Source of the DNA: Zancudomyces culisetae
Lineage: Eukaryota; Kickxellomycota; Harpellomycetes; Harpellales; Legeriomycetaceae
Reading direction: 5' to 3'
Assembly: GCA_001969505.1 (NCBI GenBank)
Contig: LSSK01000110.1
Coordinates: 1 to 64,000 of the forward strand
DNA: 64,000 nt
The position numbers were made by a program, and so were the translations under genes. Position 1 is the first letter of the stretch, and each line of letters starts with the position of its first letter. Below, piece after piece: positions 1 through 8,924 of the stretch. A model generated the notes under the pieces. That model worked only from the letters and a program-made list of their open reading frames with translations, had not been told where the DNA came from and searched no databases.

Positions 1-587
1 CTAATATCCTCGCTCTTTACCCATTCCAAGTTCCAGTTTTGTGGGAAATGTAAATTTGCAAAGTCCGAGTTCAGTAGTGTGCGTATATAATTTACTGTGG
101 CCGCTGAATGAAAATATCCTCGCAGCAATCTATCTGGATTAGGCTCTCGGTCATCCACCTCTAACCCATTAATGTTTTCTCCTCTGAATGTAAGAACTTC
201 CTTTCCGTCAACAACTTCGGTGTTTGCTGAACGGGGTTTTGCGTATTGTCCACCCATTCGTGCTATTCTGATTAACGGTACTCTCATTCCCCATATCATG
301 ACCAAACTCATTTGCAGCAGAATTTTGATTTTGTCTTCTATCTGCTGTGCATTACAACCAGAAAAGCTCTCTGCACAATCTCCTCCTTGCAGCAAAAAAG
401 CTTCTCCTTTCGAAACTTTTTCCAACTGCTTGTTTAGCCTGTCAATTTCAGCTGGCGATACTAGAGGTGGTAGATTGTTTATGTTCTCCAAGACACGTCC
501 CAATGCCTCTTGATTCGTATATTCAACATTGTGTTTAATTGGCTTTGCTCTCCAGCTATTTGGTGTCCATTCCTTGTTAGGTGTCAT
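1..587 (-). CDS. Class II DAHP synthase (3-deoxy-D-arabino-heptulosonate 7-phosphate synthase), N-terminal part, runs off the window
   Basis: First enzyme of the shikimate pathway; it condenses phosphoenolpyruvate and erythrose 4-phosphate. Translation from the ATG at 587 gives 195 open residues with no stop before base 1, so the 3' part lies outside the window. Class II hallmarks visible: WRAKPIKH near residue 12, NNLPPLVSPAEI (37-48), FLLQGGDCAESF (64-75) with the metal-ligand Cys71, RIARMGGQYAKPRS (107-120) with Arg110 in the PEP-binding segment, and a GYFHSAATVN stretch (158-167). The family is the plant/bacterial/fungal AroA-II type, not the yeast Aro3/Aro4 class I type. No intron is needed in the visible part. 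The start is well supported because conserved sequence begins within the first 15 residues. Confidence 0.93.
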   Translation of the reverse strand, partial: MTPNKEWTPNSWRAKPIKHNVEYTNQEALGRVLENINNLPPLVSPAEIDRLNKQLEKVSKGEAFLLQGGDCAESFSGCNAQQIEDKIKILLQMSLVMIWGMRVPLIRIARMGGQYAKPRSANTEVVDGKEVLTFRGENINGLEVDDREPNPDRLLRGYFHSAATVNYIRTLLNSDFANLHFPQNWNLEWVKSEDI

Positions 588-1942
588 CGTTACCAGTTTT
601 TTCTCCTTTTTATTCACTGTTTTTACTATTTTATACTATCGGACCCCTATTCAAATCAAAATATGTTGACTTAGAAGACCTGTAGAGGCTGTGAAAGCTT
701 TTTAATTTAAATATTGGATTTGATGGAAGGTGGATTTTTACAAAGGCTGAATATTGCGGACTAGTCTGCGAGATCTGTTGTTTATATAACTTTTCACAGG
801 AAATATGTGTTCAGTTTGCACAAAGCTGGCAGAACTAAGCAGGTCTTTTTTTACATGTCTTTATGAGTAACTCCAAGCTTTTTTTTTATAGGCGTAAATG
901 AGTTTTTAAGCCATTAGTGTGATTGATTTATTCAAAATCTAGCAAATGGATCAACCGCTAACAATTTGCAAAAAAAAAAAGTTTGTAATCATTGTATTTA
1001 CCGCAAATCAAAGCTTGAGTTAGCTAATTGAGTCTTTTCAACAAAATGGAAAATGTATTTGCTCCAGCAACGTTAGCGGCCAAGGGACCAATAAAGTTTG
1101 GTTCTATTTAGTCATTTAAGATACATAGATACATCAAGGTAATTAATATTGACATTTAAAATCATTCCTTGTCAGGTATATATTATCATGCCCAATCTTG
1201 CAGTTCGTTCCCACTTTGGGCATCACCTGGATATAATACTCTTACCCTATCCCCCCCATAAAAGACAATAAGCTTCGCAAATTCATATACATAAATACAC
1301 GAGGAATCTCGTCATTTATTCGCTTGGTCGCCACTAGAATATAGGGATTATGCTCGTATTCCTGGCTAATGTACACTGTTTAGAGTGCTTGGTACATATA
1401 AATATAAATATATATCTCATTATACCAGAACCAATGTTCTACAAATATACTAGATCACAGAATACCCTCTTTATTAGTTATATCTCTGGTTTCTTTCTGG
1501 TTTTTTGGATGTAAAATAAATGACTAACTTTTAGTTGAGCAAAAACATGGATATGAATATCACTACGAACCCAGATTATAAGATTGTTAAGTTTTGAACA
1601 GAATGTTTTCAAATGGATAACACCACTTTTTCGTCAGCGGGTTACCTCTAGCTAGTACCGGAAATTCAATTCTTCATTACTTGATCTGGTAGCACACATC
1701 ATTTTCGAATAAAGAAAGCGAGCTGAAAGGCAGCCATTTATTCACCCTTTTGCTTGTAGTTGTTTTTAATATATAGTTTATAACTTTGCGGTTGATGTTG
1801 GCAAATAGTCTCAAATAAAGATTACATCAAAAATATATAAAAATGCCTTAATAAATAAAACATGCTTGTAACAAACATAAATACATAAGCACTTGCAGTA
1901 CCCAGATAAGATGGAATGTCGCTAGGCTATCTAAGTACACCG
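588..1942. other. Intergenic, no gene seen
   Basis: About 1.35 kb between the 5' end of the DAHP synthase gene and the 3' end of the Ser/Asp-rich gene. It is AT-rich with poly-T and poly-A runs. No open frame of useful length and no RNA gene signature was found. The part next to 587 should contain the DAHP synthase promoter. Confidence 0.6.
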
Positions 1943-3025
1943 TTAAGTATGTTGATAATCTCTAATATTGTGAATACTATTTCTCGGGTGTTTAGTATGT
2001 TTTTCTTGAATATTATATATTGCGCCCATATCTATCGATATTGGCCTAGGGTTTTCAGCAAAGAGGGTGGTGGCTAGGAACGATCTGTTAATTACGCTTT
2101 CCTCTAAACCAGGATCTTTGAGGATATATCCGCGTTTAATTTTTGCTGTATAACGATTTAAATCTAAACTTAGGTCAGAATCAGAATCAGAATGAGAATC
2201 AGATCCAGAGTTAGATTTTGAATTCATGTTTAATTCTGAGTCTGAATCTAAATATGGACCTAAATCTAAAGACGAAAAATCAATCGGAAAGTCTTTACTC
2301 TGTATTTGTGTTTCTGAATCATCAGTTTGCCGTTTTTTAATAAAAATATTATATCTTTTAACTCTGAGTATACTTGCTGAAAGTGTATTATTTCCTAAAA
2401 ATAAACCAACCCTTTTCATAACTCCCTTTTTACTTTTATGAGTCTTTTGTGAAGGTAGATTTTTCTCAACAAGATATTCATAACTATTCGTTTCATCTCC
2501 CTTTTCACAAATAGCATCGGTTCTGTTACTATAAACTAATTGTGAATCAGAACCAAAGTTTGTGCTTTGATCATATTCATGGCTGTACCTCTCTTTAGCT
2601 TCAGCAGGTGTTTTGGATGCTCTAATTTTATCAGACTTTGAAAATCCGAACGCAGTAAATGGCTTAAGAAGGGGCCTTGTTAGTCTCTTCAACTTTTGGC
2701 TCTTGACATTTGGTCCTTTTGAGGGATGCAAAGTTTTGTCACCATCTTCAGCCCAATCTTGGCATATATCTTCCTGGTCGCCCTGATTCTTAACGGACAT
2801 TGTATCTGTATATTGTGTATTTTTAAGAATATGAGTAGTCTCTACTAAAATATTTGTAGAGCTTTGGTCAGCGTCTGAGGTACTACTTTCTTCATTTTCA
2901 ATTTCTTTTGATGCACAGTTTGCTTGCTCTCCAAGAGTATATACAGGGGCTTCATTATTGCTTTCATTTTTTCTCCAGGCTTTTGCCTTATTAACCTTGT
3001 ATCTGCGATATTCACTTACTAACAT
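1943..3025 (-). CDS. Hypothetical acidic Ser/Asp-rich protein
   Basis: Single open frame of 360 residues from the ATG at 3025. I do not recognise a family. The protein is hydrophilic throughout, with no signal peptide or membrane segment. A basic stretch around residues 125-155 (KSQKLKRLTRP) and a second around 195-240 (KKGVMKRVGLF) alternate with acidic parts. The region around 265-290 is a Ser/Asp/Asn low-complexity run with repeated SDSDSD units, encoded by a GAATCAGA-like DNA repeat near 2180-2260. The ORF length and codon-like composition support a real gene. Function is unknown; a disordered nuclear or regulatory protein is possible but only a guess. Confidence 0.6.
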   Translation of the reverse strand: MLVSEYRRYKVNKAKAWRKNESNNEAPVYTLGEQANCASKEIENEESSTSDADQSSTNILVETTHILKNTQYTDTMSVKNQGDQEDICQDWAEDGDKTLHPSKGPNVKSQKLKRLTRPLLKPFTAFGFSKSDKIRASKTPAEAKERYSHEYDQSTNFGSDSQLVYSNRTDAICEKGDETNSYEYLVEKNLPSQKTHKSKKGVMKRVGLFLGNNTLSASILRVKRYNIFIKKRQTDDSETQIQSKDFPIDFSSLDLGPYLDSDSELNMNSKSNSGSDSHSDSDSDLSLDLNRYTAKIKRGYILKDPGLEESVINRSFLATTLFAENPRPISIDMGAIYNIQEKHTKHPRNSIHNIRDYQHT

Positions 3026-4370
3026 TTTATTTTTGCTTTTTTCTTTTTCGACCAGCAGTTGTTTTCTTAAAAGAACTTTCTTGATACTCCTTTATGTGTG
3101 TTTTTAAACTGCATGGACGTGAATTATTACCACTATAATTTCAAAAATATAATGTAAAGCAGTTAGATATAAAAGAGAAAGTATAAATTCTGTTACAGAC
3201 TACCGTTTAATGCAGCATATTCGCCTTTGTATAAATGTTTGGGCAAGAGTAGGAATAAAAAACAGGAAGTAAAAAAAGGAAAAGGAAAAGGAAAAGGAAA
3301 AGGAAAAAAATGGGAGTAAGACGCATCACGCGCACCTCACATCTTCCCCCATCTCACCCCACAAATTTACCCTTAAACCTGTTTTCTCCTCTTCCCCCCA
3401 AAAATAACGGGAAGTTTGTTTACTAATTATGCATTTACACTACATGTATTTTTTATATTTCCAGTTTTAGCCATTTTGTTGTTTTCATAGTGTAGTGATA
3501 CATTAAATGGCCATCTAATGTCAAAGTTTAGTGACAAAAAATAATACATGGTTGGAAATGGAAAGCAACGGAAAAAAACTATTAATGGGTAGGCACATGC
3601 TAACAGACAATACTTTAGTACCCGTTACATACAACTCCATACAACATTTTATTGATAAAATATATTTCATTATAACATATTTGGGTTTTTAACAGGTTTG
3701 CCGTATACCACTGCGTGATTGATGTCACTTATACTTTGATAATCGGCGCACACTGAACTATTTTATATGTTTTATATACTAATCTAAGTAGTAATAATTA
3801 AAATTGTAATAAAGTGAGATAATATAACGCTACCAAAAACTCAACAGAAAAAAACATCTGTTCCAAAGACATACTTGATTTTTTTCCTTGGGCTTCAAAA
3901 CTACCTAAATAACAAGATGGAATAATTAGATGCCTTTAGAAAAACAAATGTTTCCAAATGTAAAAACCTAGAATCTTCTATAAAACTAAATATGCAAGTA
4001 AACTATACTAAAATAAGAACGGGCAAATCAAGTTTGCAGTTTACCATGATGTTAAGCCACCAGATATTCTAACTGTGAGAAAGGTATTCGATGGTATATT
4101 TTCTACAGGAAAAAAAGAAATAATTGTGGAACAGTATGTTTTTGGTATCATTTTGTGAAGCAACTGTCCTCATTCAAAAACAGTATAAAAGCATTCACAG
4201 CCGCCATTAGGTTTGAAAACTCATCATATTCCGTTTGTTAAAACATACATGTATATTTCCAATAGTGTTATATCTACAAGGGTTTGTATCATCTATACTC
4301 AGAAACTGCTAGTACAGCAAACTATCAACACAAACAATAAATAAAACTTCACATAAAAGAATCTAGAAAG
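3026..4370. other. Intergenic, simple repeat only
   Basis: About 1.3 kb without a supported gene. It contains a GGAAAA hexamer array near 3277-3307 and otherwise AT-rich sequence with no coding signal. Confidence 0.55.
3277..3307. repeat. GGAAAA hexanucleotide microsatellite
   Basis: About five near-perfect copies of a GGAAAA unit in tandem, upstream of the Ser/Asp-rich gene. A purine-only tract on the plus strand. Confidence 0.8.
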
Positions 4371-4667
4371 ATGTGTTTCAGTGATCCAAAAACGACAACA
4401 TGTACATCCAGGTCAACACACACATCATCATCCACAAAAACCACTGTACCAAACACAGCCCAAACCGCTGCACAGAAAACCACAACTACTTCTACCACAC
4501 ATAGCCTAAATGTTCCGCAGAGAACCACAAAGAACTCTCCAAGTACTACAAGAACTTCGGAGACAACAGGGCGGACAACCACCACTACAACCACAGCAAC
4601 TACACCAGCAACAAAAACCACAGCTAATACCACAAGAACATCCTCAACAGGATCTGGACGTTCCTGA
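4371..4667 (+). CDS. Doubtful Thr-rich low-complexity ORF
   Basis: 98 codons from an ATG at 4371. Threonine is about 40% of residues, with blocks such as TTTTTTTATTPATKTT near residues 69-84. The base composition (ACA/ACC-rich) is unlike the surrounding AT-rich DNA, which argues for selection on some reading. A Thr-rich stretch resembles mucin-like or GPI-anchored wall proteins, but there is no signal peptide or anchor sequence, so this could be one exon of a longer gene. A TTTCAG just inside the ORF (4377-4382) could be a splice acceptor. The opposite strand is also open for 128 codons but reads as a Val-rich protein, which is less natural. Function unassigned. Confidence 0.3.
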   Translation: MCFSDPKTTTCTSRSTHTSSSTKTTVPNTAQTAAQKTTTTSTTHSLNVPQRTTKNSPSTTRTSETTGRTTTTTTTATTPATKTTANTTRTSSTGSGRS

Positions 4668-5156
4668 GAAGAACATTTAAAGTAGGAAAAGGTGCTCTTT
4701 GCGCTTACCAGCAATCGGTTGCATCCATGTAGCATCTAACAGCGAGTTTATTTATTACTTTTACCATTTTTATCATTTATTTATAATATCAGCTTAGGTG
4801 ATGAATAGACCCAAAGTTTTTTTTTATCCTTCTTTTCTCAATCATCGCTAATATGTATGGGGGAGGTGAGGATTTTTTTCTGTTGAGTTTTGTTCTTGAT
4901 CTAGGTCCCAAATAAAAAAAAATTCAAAAACGCAATATAATAAAAATTGGTACATTTATTTGTAAAAAAAATTAAAAATTAAAAAAAAGGTATATCCCCA
5001 AGGAAAGAAAAAACACAATTTCAGAATATTCTATTGTTCGATGATGGACCAACACAGCCTGATATACAGTAATAAATTGCTTAATGGTATACAGCAGATA
5101 AAACAAAAAGTAGGAACTGGTTTTTTTTGGCATGACACGAGCAACTCCAAATGCCA

Positions 5157-5187
5157 TAGCTACTGATATAAAATGTATCAGTAGCTA
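5157..5187. repeat. Perfect 12-bp inverted repeat (hairpin)
   Basis: TAGCTACTGATA (5157-5168) and its exact reverse complement (5176-5187) are separated by a 7-nt loop. The hairpin lies between the Thr-rich ORF and the 3' end of the zinc-cluster gene. It could be an RNA structure in a 3' region or the trace of a small mobile element. No function can be assigned from sequence alone. Confidence 0.75.
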
Positions 5188-5357
5188 AAATTCTAAACTT
5201 GTAGTTGAGTGTACAGATGAGAATGATAGTAGTAATAATATTTGGTTAATAAAACTACTAAAATAATATGTGTATAATACAAAATACAACACCCTCCCAT
5301 TCTACCACAAAAAGAAGAGCAAATCTAAAATTAAAAGTCGTGGATAAAAAATAAGGC

Positions 5358-6557
5358 TCATTCAAGGATAAATTGAATGGATGAGTGTCTGTTGGTGTTA
5401 GTGATATCACTATTGATATTTTCATTTGAGTTTGTGAGTGTAATAGTATCCACATGGGCTTCGTACACATCATTGTTCTTCGAATAGTTCTCAAATTGTA
5501 GGTTATTAAAGGTTGATTGTCTATTTTTGATTCCACAAGCATATCCAATATTGTGGTCAAAGTAAAAGTGGGGAGCTTGATACGATTTTGGACTTAGGTT
5601 TGGAGAGTAAGAGTTTCCCACTTTGGACTTGTTTTCATTAAGCTCCCCTGTGCTTGTCTCTATTTCTGCATGTGGGGATTGAAAATACTCGAGTCTAGCT
5701 GGTGGCGAGGGTTCAGAAAACGTGGGGGATGTGTGGGTAAAAGATGTTGATGTCGATACAGACATTGGTGAGTGTGCATGGTATGGCGTTGGGAGATTCA
5801 TGTCATGTATACTGGTGCAACGAGCGTGGTAGGAATTATTATTGCTATCGAAACTGCAACTTTCGTTATTTTCATTATTTTGCTCACTGTTATTGCTATC
5901 GCTGTTTTCATCGTTATTTTCATCGCCCTTGTTGTTATCATTGCTGTTACTATTATTATCGCAGTAGTTATTATCAATGTGCGGGTTGGCATCAACCAAA
6001 ATATCAAAATAAGAGGCTGTGTTATTTTTTGAATTAATTTCGGGTGTAGTATGACTTGATAGATGAATATCACTATCACTGTCACTATCACTATTACTAC
6101 TGCCACAATGCTCAGAGCTATTTCGACTATGTTCATCTCCAGAACTAGCAAGTGAATTGAGTAATCGTTCGATTGCTATTCGCCCAGATCCGAATACTGG
6201 AGATTTTCGTCCATTTTTAACACGGTTGCTAGTATTTTTCCTGACATTGTTGGTAGAGGATGTAGAGAGGCTGTGGTTATCCTTCATTTCTCTGTTATGG
6301 TGTTTTTTGGGTACATGTTTGTATCTGATAGAATGTCTATAAATACATTCATCATTTCTTCTGGTACAGTTGCTGCATGCTGGAGATGCTCCATTGCAGC
6401 GTACTTTCCGTCGTTGGCATGCTGTACAGCTGGTGAGAAGAGCCAATACAGGTTTGTTGTTGTTAAGGTTGGTGCTATCGTCGTTCTGTTCTTTTGTGGT
6501 GTGTTTTTTGTCCTGTGTATCTGAATACATGTTTTTATATATGTATTGGACAAACAC
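5358..6557 (-). CDS. Zn(II)2Cys6 fungal-type transcription factor
   Basis: 399 residues, single exon. The binuclear zinc cluster is at residues 43-73, with six cysteines at 44, 47, 54, 61, 64 and 71 (spacing 2-6-6-2-6) and the basic QRRKVRCN stretch that contacts DNA. Members bind paired CGG half-sites and are largely restricted to fungi. Downstream is a basic segment (75-130), then an Asn/Asp/Ser-rich low-complexity region (about 175-240), typical of disordered activation regions. I see no middle-homology (fungal_trans) domain, so this is a short member. A second in-frame Met at residue 10 is an alternative start. The target pathway cannot be inferred; neighbours are unrelated. Confidence 0.85.
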   Translation of the reverse strand: MFVQYIYKNMYSDTQDKKHTTKEQNDDSTNLNNNKPVLALLTSCTACQRRKVRCNGASPACSNCTRRNDECIYRHSIRYKHVPKKHHNREMKDNHSLSTSSTNNVRKNTSNRVKNGRKSPVFGSGRIAIERLLNSLASSGDEHSRNSSEHCGSSNSDSDSDSDIHLSSHTTPEINSKNNTASYFDILVDANPHIDNNYCDNNSNSNDNNKGDENNDENSDSNNSEQNNENNESCSFDSNNNSYHARCTSIHDMNLPTPYHAHSPMSVSTSTSFTHTSPTFSEPSPPARLEYFQSPHAEIETSTGELNENKSKVGNSYSPNLSPKSYQAPHFYFDHNIGYACGIKNRQSTFNNLQFENYSKNNDVYEAHVDTITLTNSNENINSDITNTNRHSSIQFILE

Positions 6558-7514
6558 TCAAAGAAGGATAAAAGTTAAAAAGAAGGTATGAATAAAATAA
6601 TAGACCGTTTTGTACAATGCTAGAGCAAATCAAGAATATGAGAGTATGCTGCTTAGGTGTACTCGATACTTAGCAGTATATTAAATCAAAAATGTTTAAG
6701 GTTGTAACTATATATTCCCTGTTTAAATAGTGTATAGGCATACTGGTGCATATGTGAGACCAAGAAGAGATGTGAAACTGCTTATATATACACCATCTTA
6801 TAATGGAGTGTCAACAACATTTGATGTTTCTTGGATTTGTAAATCAACCTGCAACAAATTTCCATATATTATTTATTCTGCTATTAAGTAATAGCCAAAA
6901 CTCTTGAGGAATAAAAGAGCGGAAAAAAATTTTTTTGCTCCTTTTATTTTAGTTCGGTTCGAAAATCAAAGGAAAAATATAGATAAAATTAGTCACGGTT
7001 AAAGTAGTGAAAAATTGTTTGGCCAATGGCACAAATGCCTCGAAAGTAAAAACTGTTTGATGGCGAATAAAAAGTAATAATAGTAGTAAAAAGAAAAACA
7101 ATGGCATTTCCTAAGCATTGTTTCAAGTGGAAAATAAAGGCAACAAAAAAGCAAAATGATAAAGAAAAAATGAAAATGAAAATGAGAAGAAAATGCGTTA
7201 GGCCCCAACAAAGTGATAGCCTATATCTGTGCTCATATGTACCTATATTTGCAAGAAAAGCATTGGGGTGTTATATCGCTTGACATGATTTACCCATTTA
7301 ACTTTCAAGAAGGCATCTCAGACCATACTTAAGGTTATAATGACAAAATTTTGTACAGCAAATTCGAATAACCATTGCCAGACTGGGATTGGCTAAATAA
7401 AACATACATGTGTAATGAGATTGAACAAAGCGTGGGTTCAACAGAATAAATAAAAGTAAAATAAAAGTAAAAAAGAAAACACAAGTAAAAAAAACAAAGG
7501 GGCAGACTGATGTA
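6558..7514. other. Intergenic, no gene seen
   Basis: Roughly 950 nt between the 5' end of the zinc-cluster gene and the 3' end of the PSR-type phosphatase gene. AT-rich, with short open frames that look like chance. It should hold the zinc-cluster gene promoter. Confidence 0.55.
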
Positions 7515-8924
7515 TTAATGAATCTCTGTGGATTTAACCCAGCTAGATATGGGCAGGGGTTTGTAATTAGCATGAACATGATTTAAAGACAAAACACAGG
7601 ATACATCATCAACTGTGGAGAGGTCGATGAGAAAGGGAATTAAATCCAATAGCTCAGAGTCGTGAGGATCATTAAACCAGGTAGTTATAGCAATGGCGTT
7701 TTCAGGGTGGAAGGCATAGCTGGTTGGGGAGTTGTCGATGATAATCGAACTGGTTAGGGGTCGACCAAGCCTGGATAAATCTTTGACATAGTTTCCGTTG
7801 TACAAGTTACAAGATTCTCTAAAAAGACGGTGGGTAACTACACGGGCACTGTCGAGCAGATCCAGCACGGGGTCGGCATACATCGATAGACTGGCAGTGA
7901 AAACCACCAATTCATAATATTTACTCATTTCACGCAAAAAGGTGTCCACACCAGGCCGCTTTGCAACATAGACATTATGCTCCTGACCTTCAAGCATGAC
8001 GGGTACAATAAAATCGGGGTTTTCAACAGGTCTGAACGAGCTGTGTAAAAGAGTTTCGTCGAGATCCAAAACCAAACACTTTCGACCCCAATGCTCCGAA
8101 ATCACAGGTTCGAGAAGATAGTGCTGTGATACATGTGTAACCAGTCGCTCAGACGTCATGCTCGCCACGTTGCCCTTTGGAGAAGTGATTTCACTGCGTA
8201 GCTCTTCATCGTCATCCGAGCTGTCGGTGGCATCAGTTGCACCAAAAACATCGGCAATACTATCCAACTCAGCATCAGATTGACTTTCTTCTCCAGGACT
8301 AGCTTGTAAGAAAAGATCGGGCTCGGATTTGAACGAAGGTCCAACGTCTATGTCTAAAAAGTACTGGTCCTTTTCGTCTGTCCTTTCGCCCATCTCCTCT
8401 GTTATTTCGATATGCTGCCATGATCCCTCCAGTTTTTTTACCTCTAGCTCTGTACTGTTCACGACTGTGTTTTCTATGTTATCTTGCTGCCCTAGCTCTG
8501 GTTCTATTGTTGCACTCCATGATGTTTCTTCTACTAACTTGCTATCTTCCGTCTCAAATGTACTCGCTAGAGCCTCTTTATGTGGTTGACTTGAACTGGG
8601 TTTTTCGTTTTCATTTACTTTTTCAAGGCGAGAATCTTTTTTCGCCGGACTCGTTCTTGCATCCAACGGTACCTCGTCAGAGAGTGCTGATTTCTTTCCT
8701 TGAAATTTAGCGTGGTGAGACATGTGTGCCTCATTACCCGTATCATCTTGACCATCGGTACCACTCGAGCTTATACAACACGATAAGGCACACTTTCTGA
8801 GTAGACTTTGATACTCTAAAACTAATTTCTTTAGTCGTAATTTTGTTTTCTTAAAATATGAAGTTTTTGCTGGTTGTTCCATCGGTATGGATGTAGAATT
8901 CGTGGCCTTTTCCGTAGGTTTCAT
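7515..8924 (-). CDS. PSR-type protein phosphatase of the FCP1/SCP (HAD) family
   Basis: 469 residues, single exon, ATG at 8924. The C-terminal ~185 residues form a NIF/FCP1-like HAD phosphatase domain. Motif I is [14 protein letters not shown] (283-296), with nucleophile Asp287, Asp289 and Thr291; later come VVFTASLSMYADPVLDLLD and SSIIIDNSPTSYAFHPENAI. The long N-terminal region is Ser/Glu-rich and acidic. The motif KCALSCC (44-50) near the N-terminus could be palmitoylated, as in yeast Psr1/Psr2, which sit at the plasma membrane and act in sodium and general stress responses. Assignment to PSR rather than nuclear SCP rests on this Cys-rich segment and the long N-terminus and is inference. 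Confidence 0.88.
   Translation of the reverse strand: MKPTEKATNSTSIPMEQPAKTSYFKKTKLRLKKLVLEYQSLLRKCALSCCISSSGTDGQDDTGNEAHMSHHAKFQGKKSALSDEVPLDARTSPAKKDSRLEKVNENEKPSSSQPHKEALASTFETEDSKLVEETSWSATIEPELGQQDNIENTVVNSTELEVKKLEGSWQHIEITEEMGERTDEKDQYFLDIDVGPSFKSEPDLFLQASPGEESQSDAELDSIADVFGATDATDSSDDDEELRSEITSPKGNVASMTSERLVTHVSQHYLLEPVISEHWGRKCLVLDLDETLLHSSFRPVENPDFIVPVMLEGQEHNVYVAKRPGVDTFLREMSKYYELVVFTASLSMYADPVLDLLDSARVVTHRLFRESCNLYNGNYVKDLSRLGRPLTSSIIIDNSPTSYAFHPENAIAITTWFNDPHDSELLDLIPFLIDLSTVDDVSCVLSLNHVHANYKPLPISSWVKSTEIH

Noticed and set aside
4349-4735. 128-codon Val-rich minus-strand frame
   Set aside because: It is the reverse reading of the Thr-rich repeat and has no protein-like pattern.
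5744-6553. Several frames overlapping the zinc-cluster gene on both strands
   Set aside because: They are shadows of the Asn/Asp-codon repeat region of the regulator.
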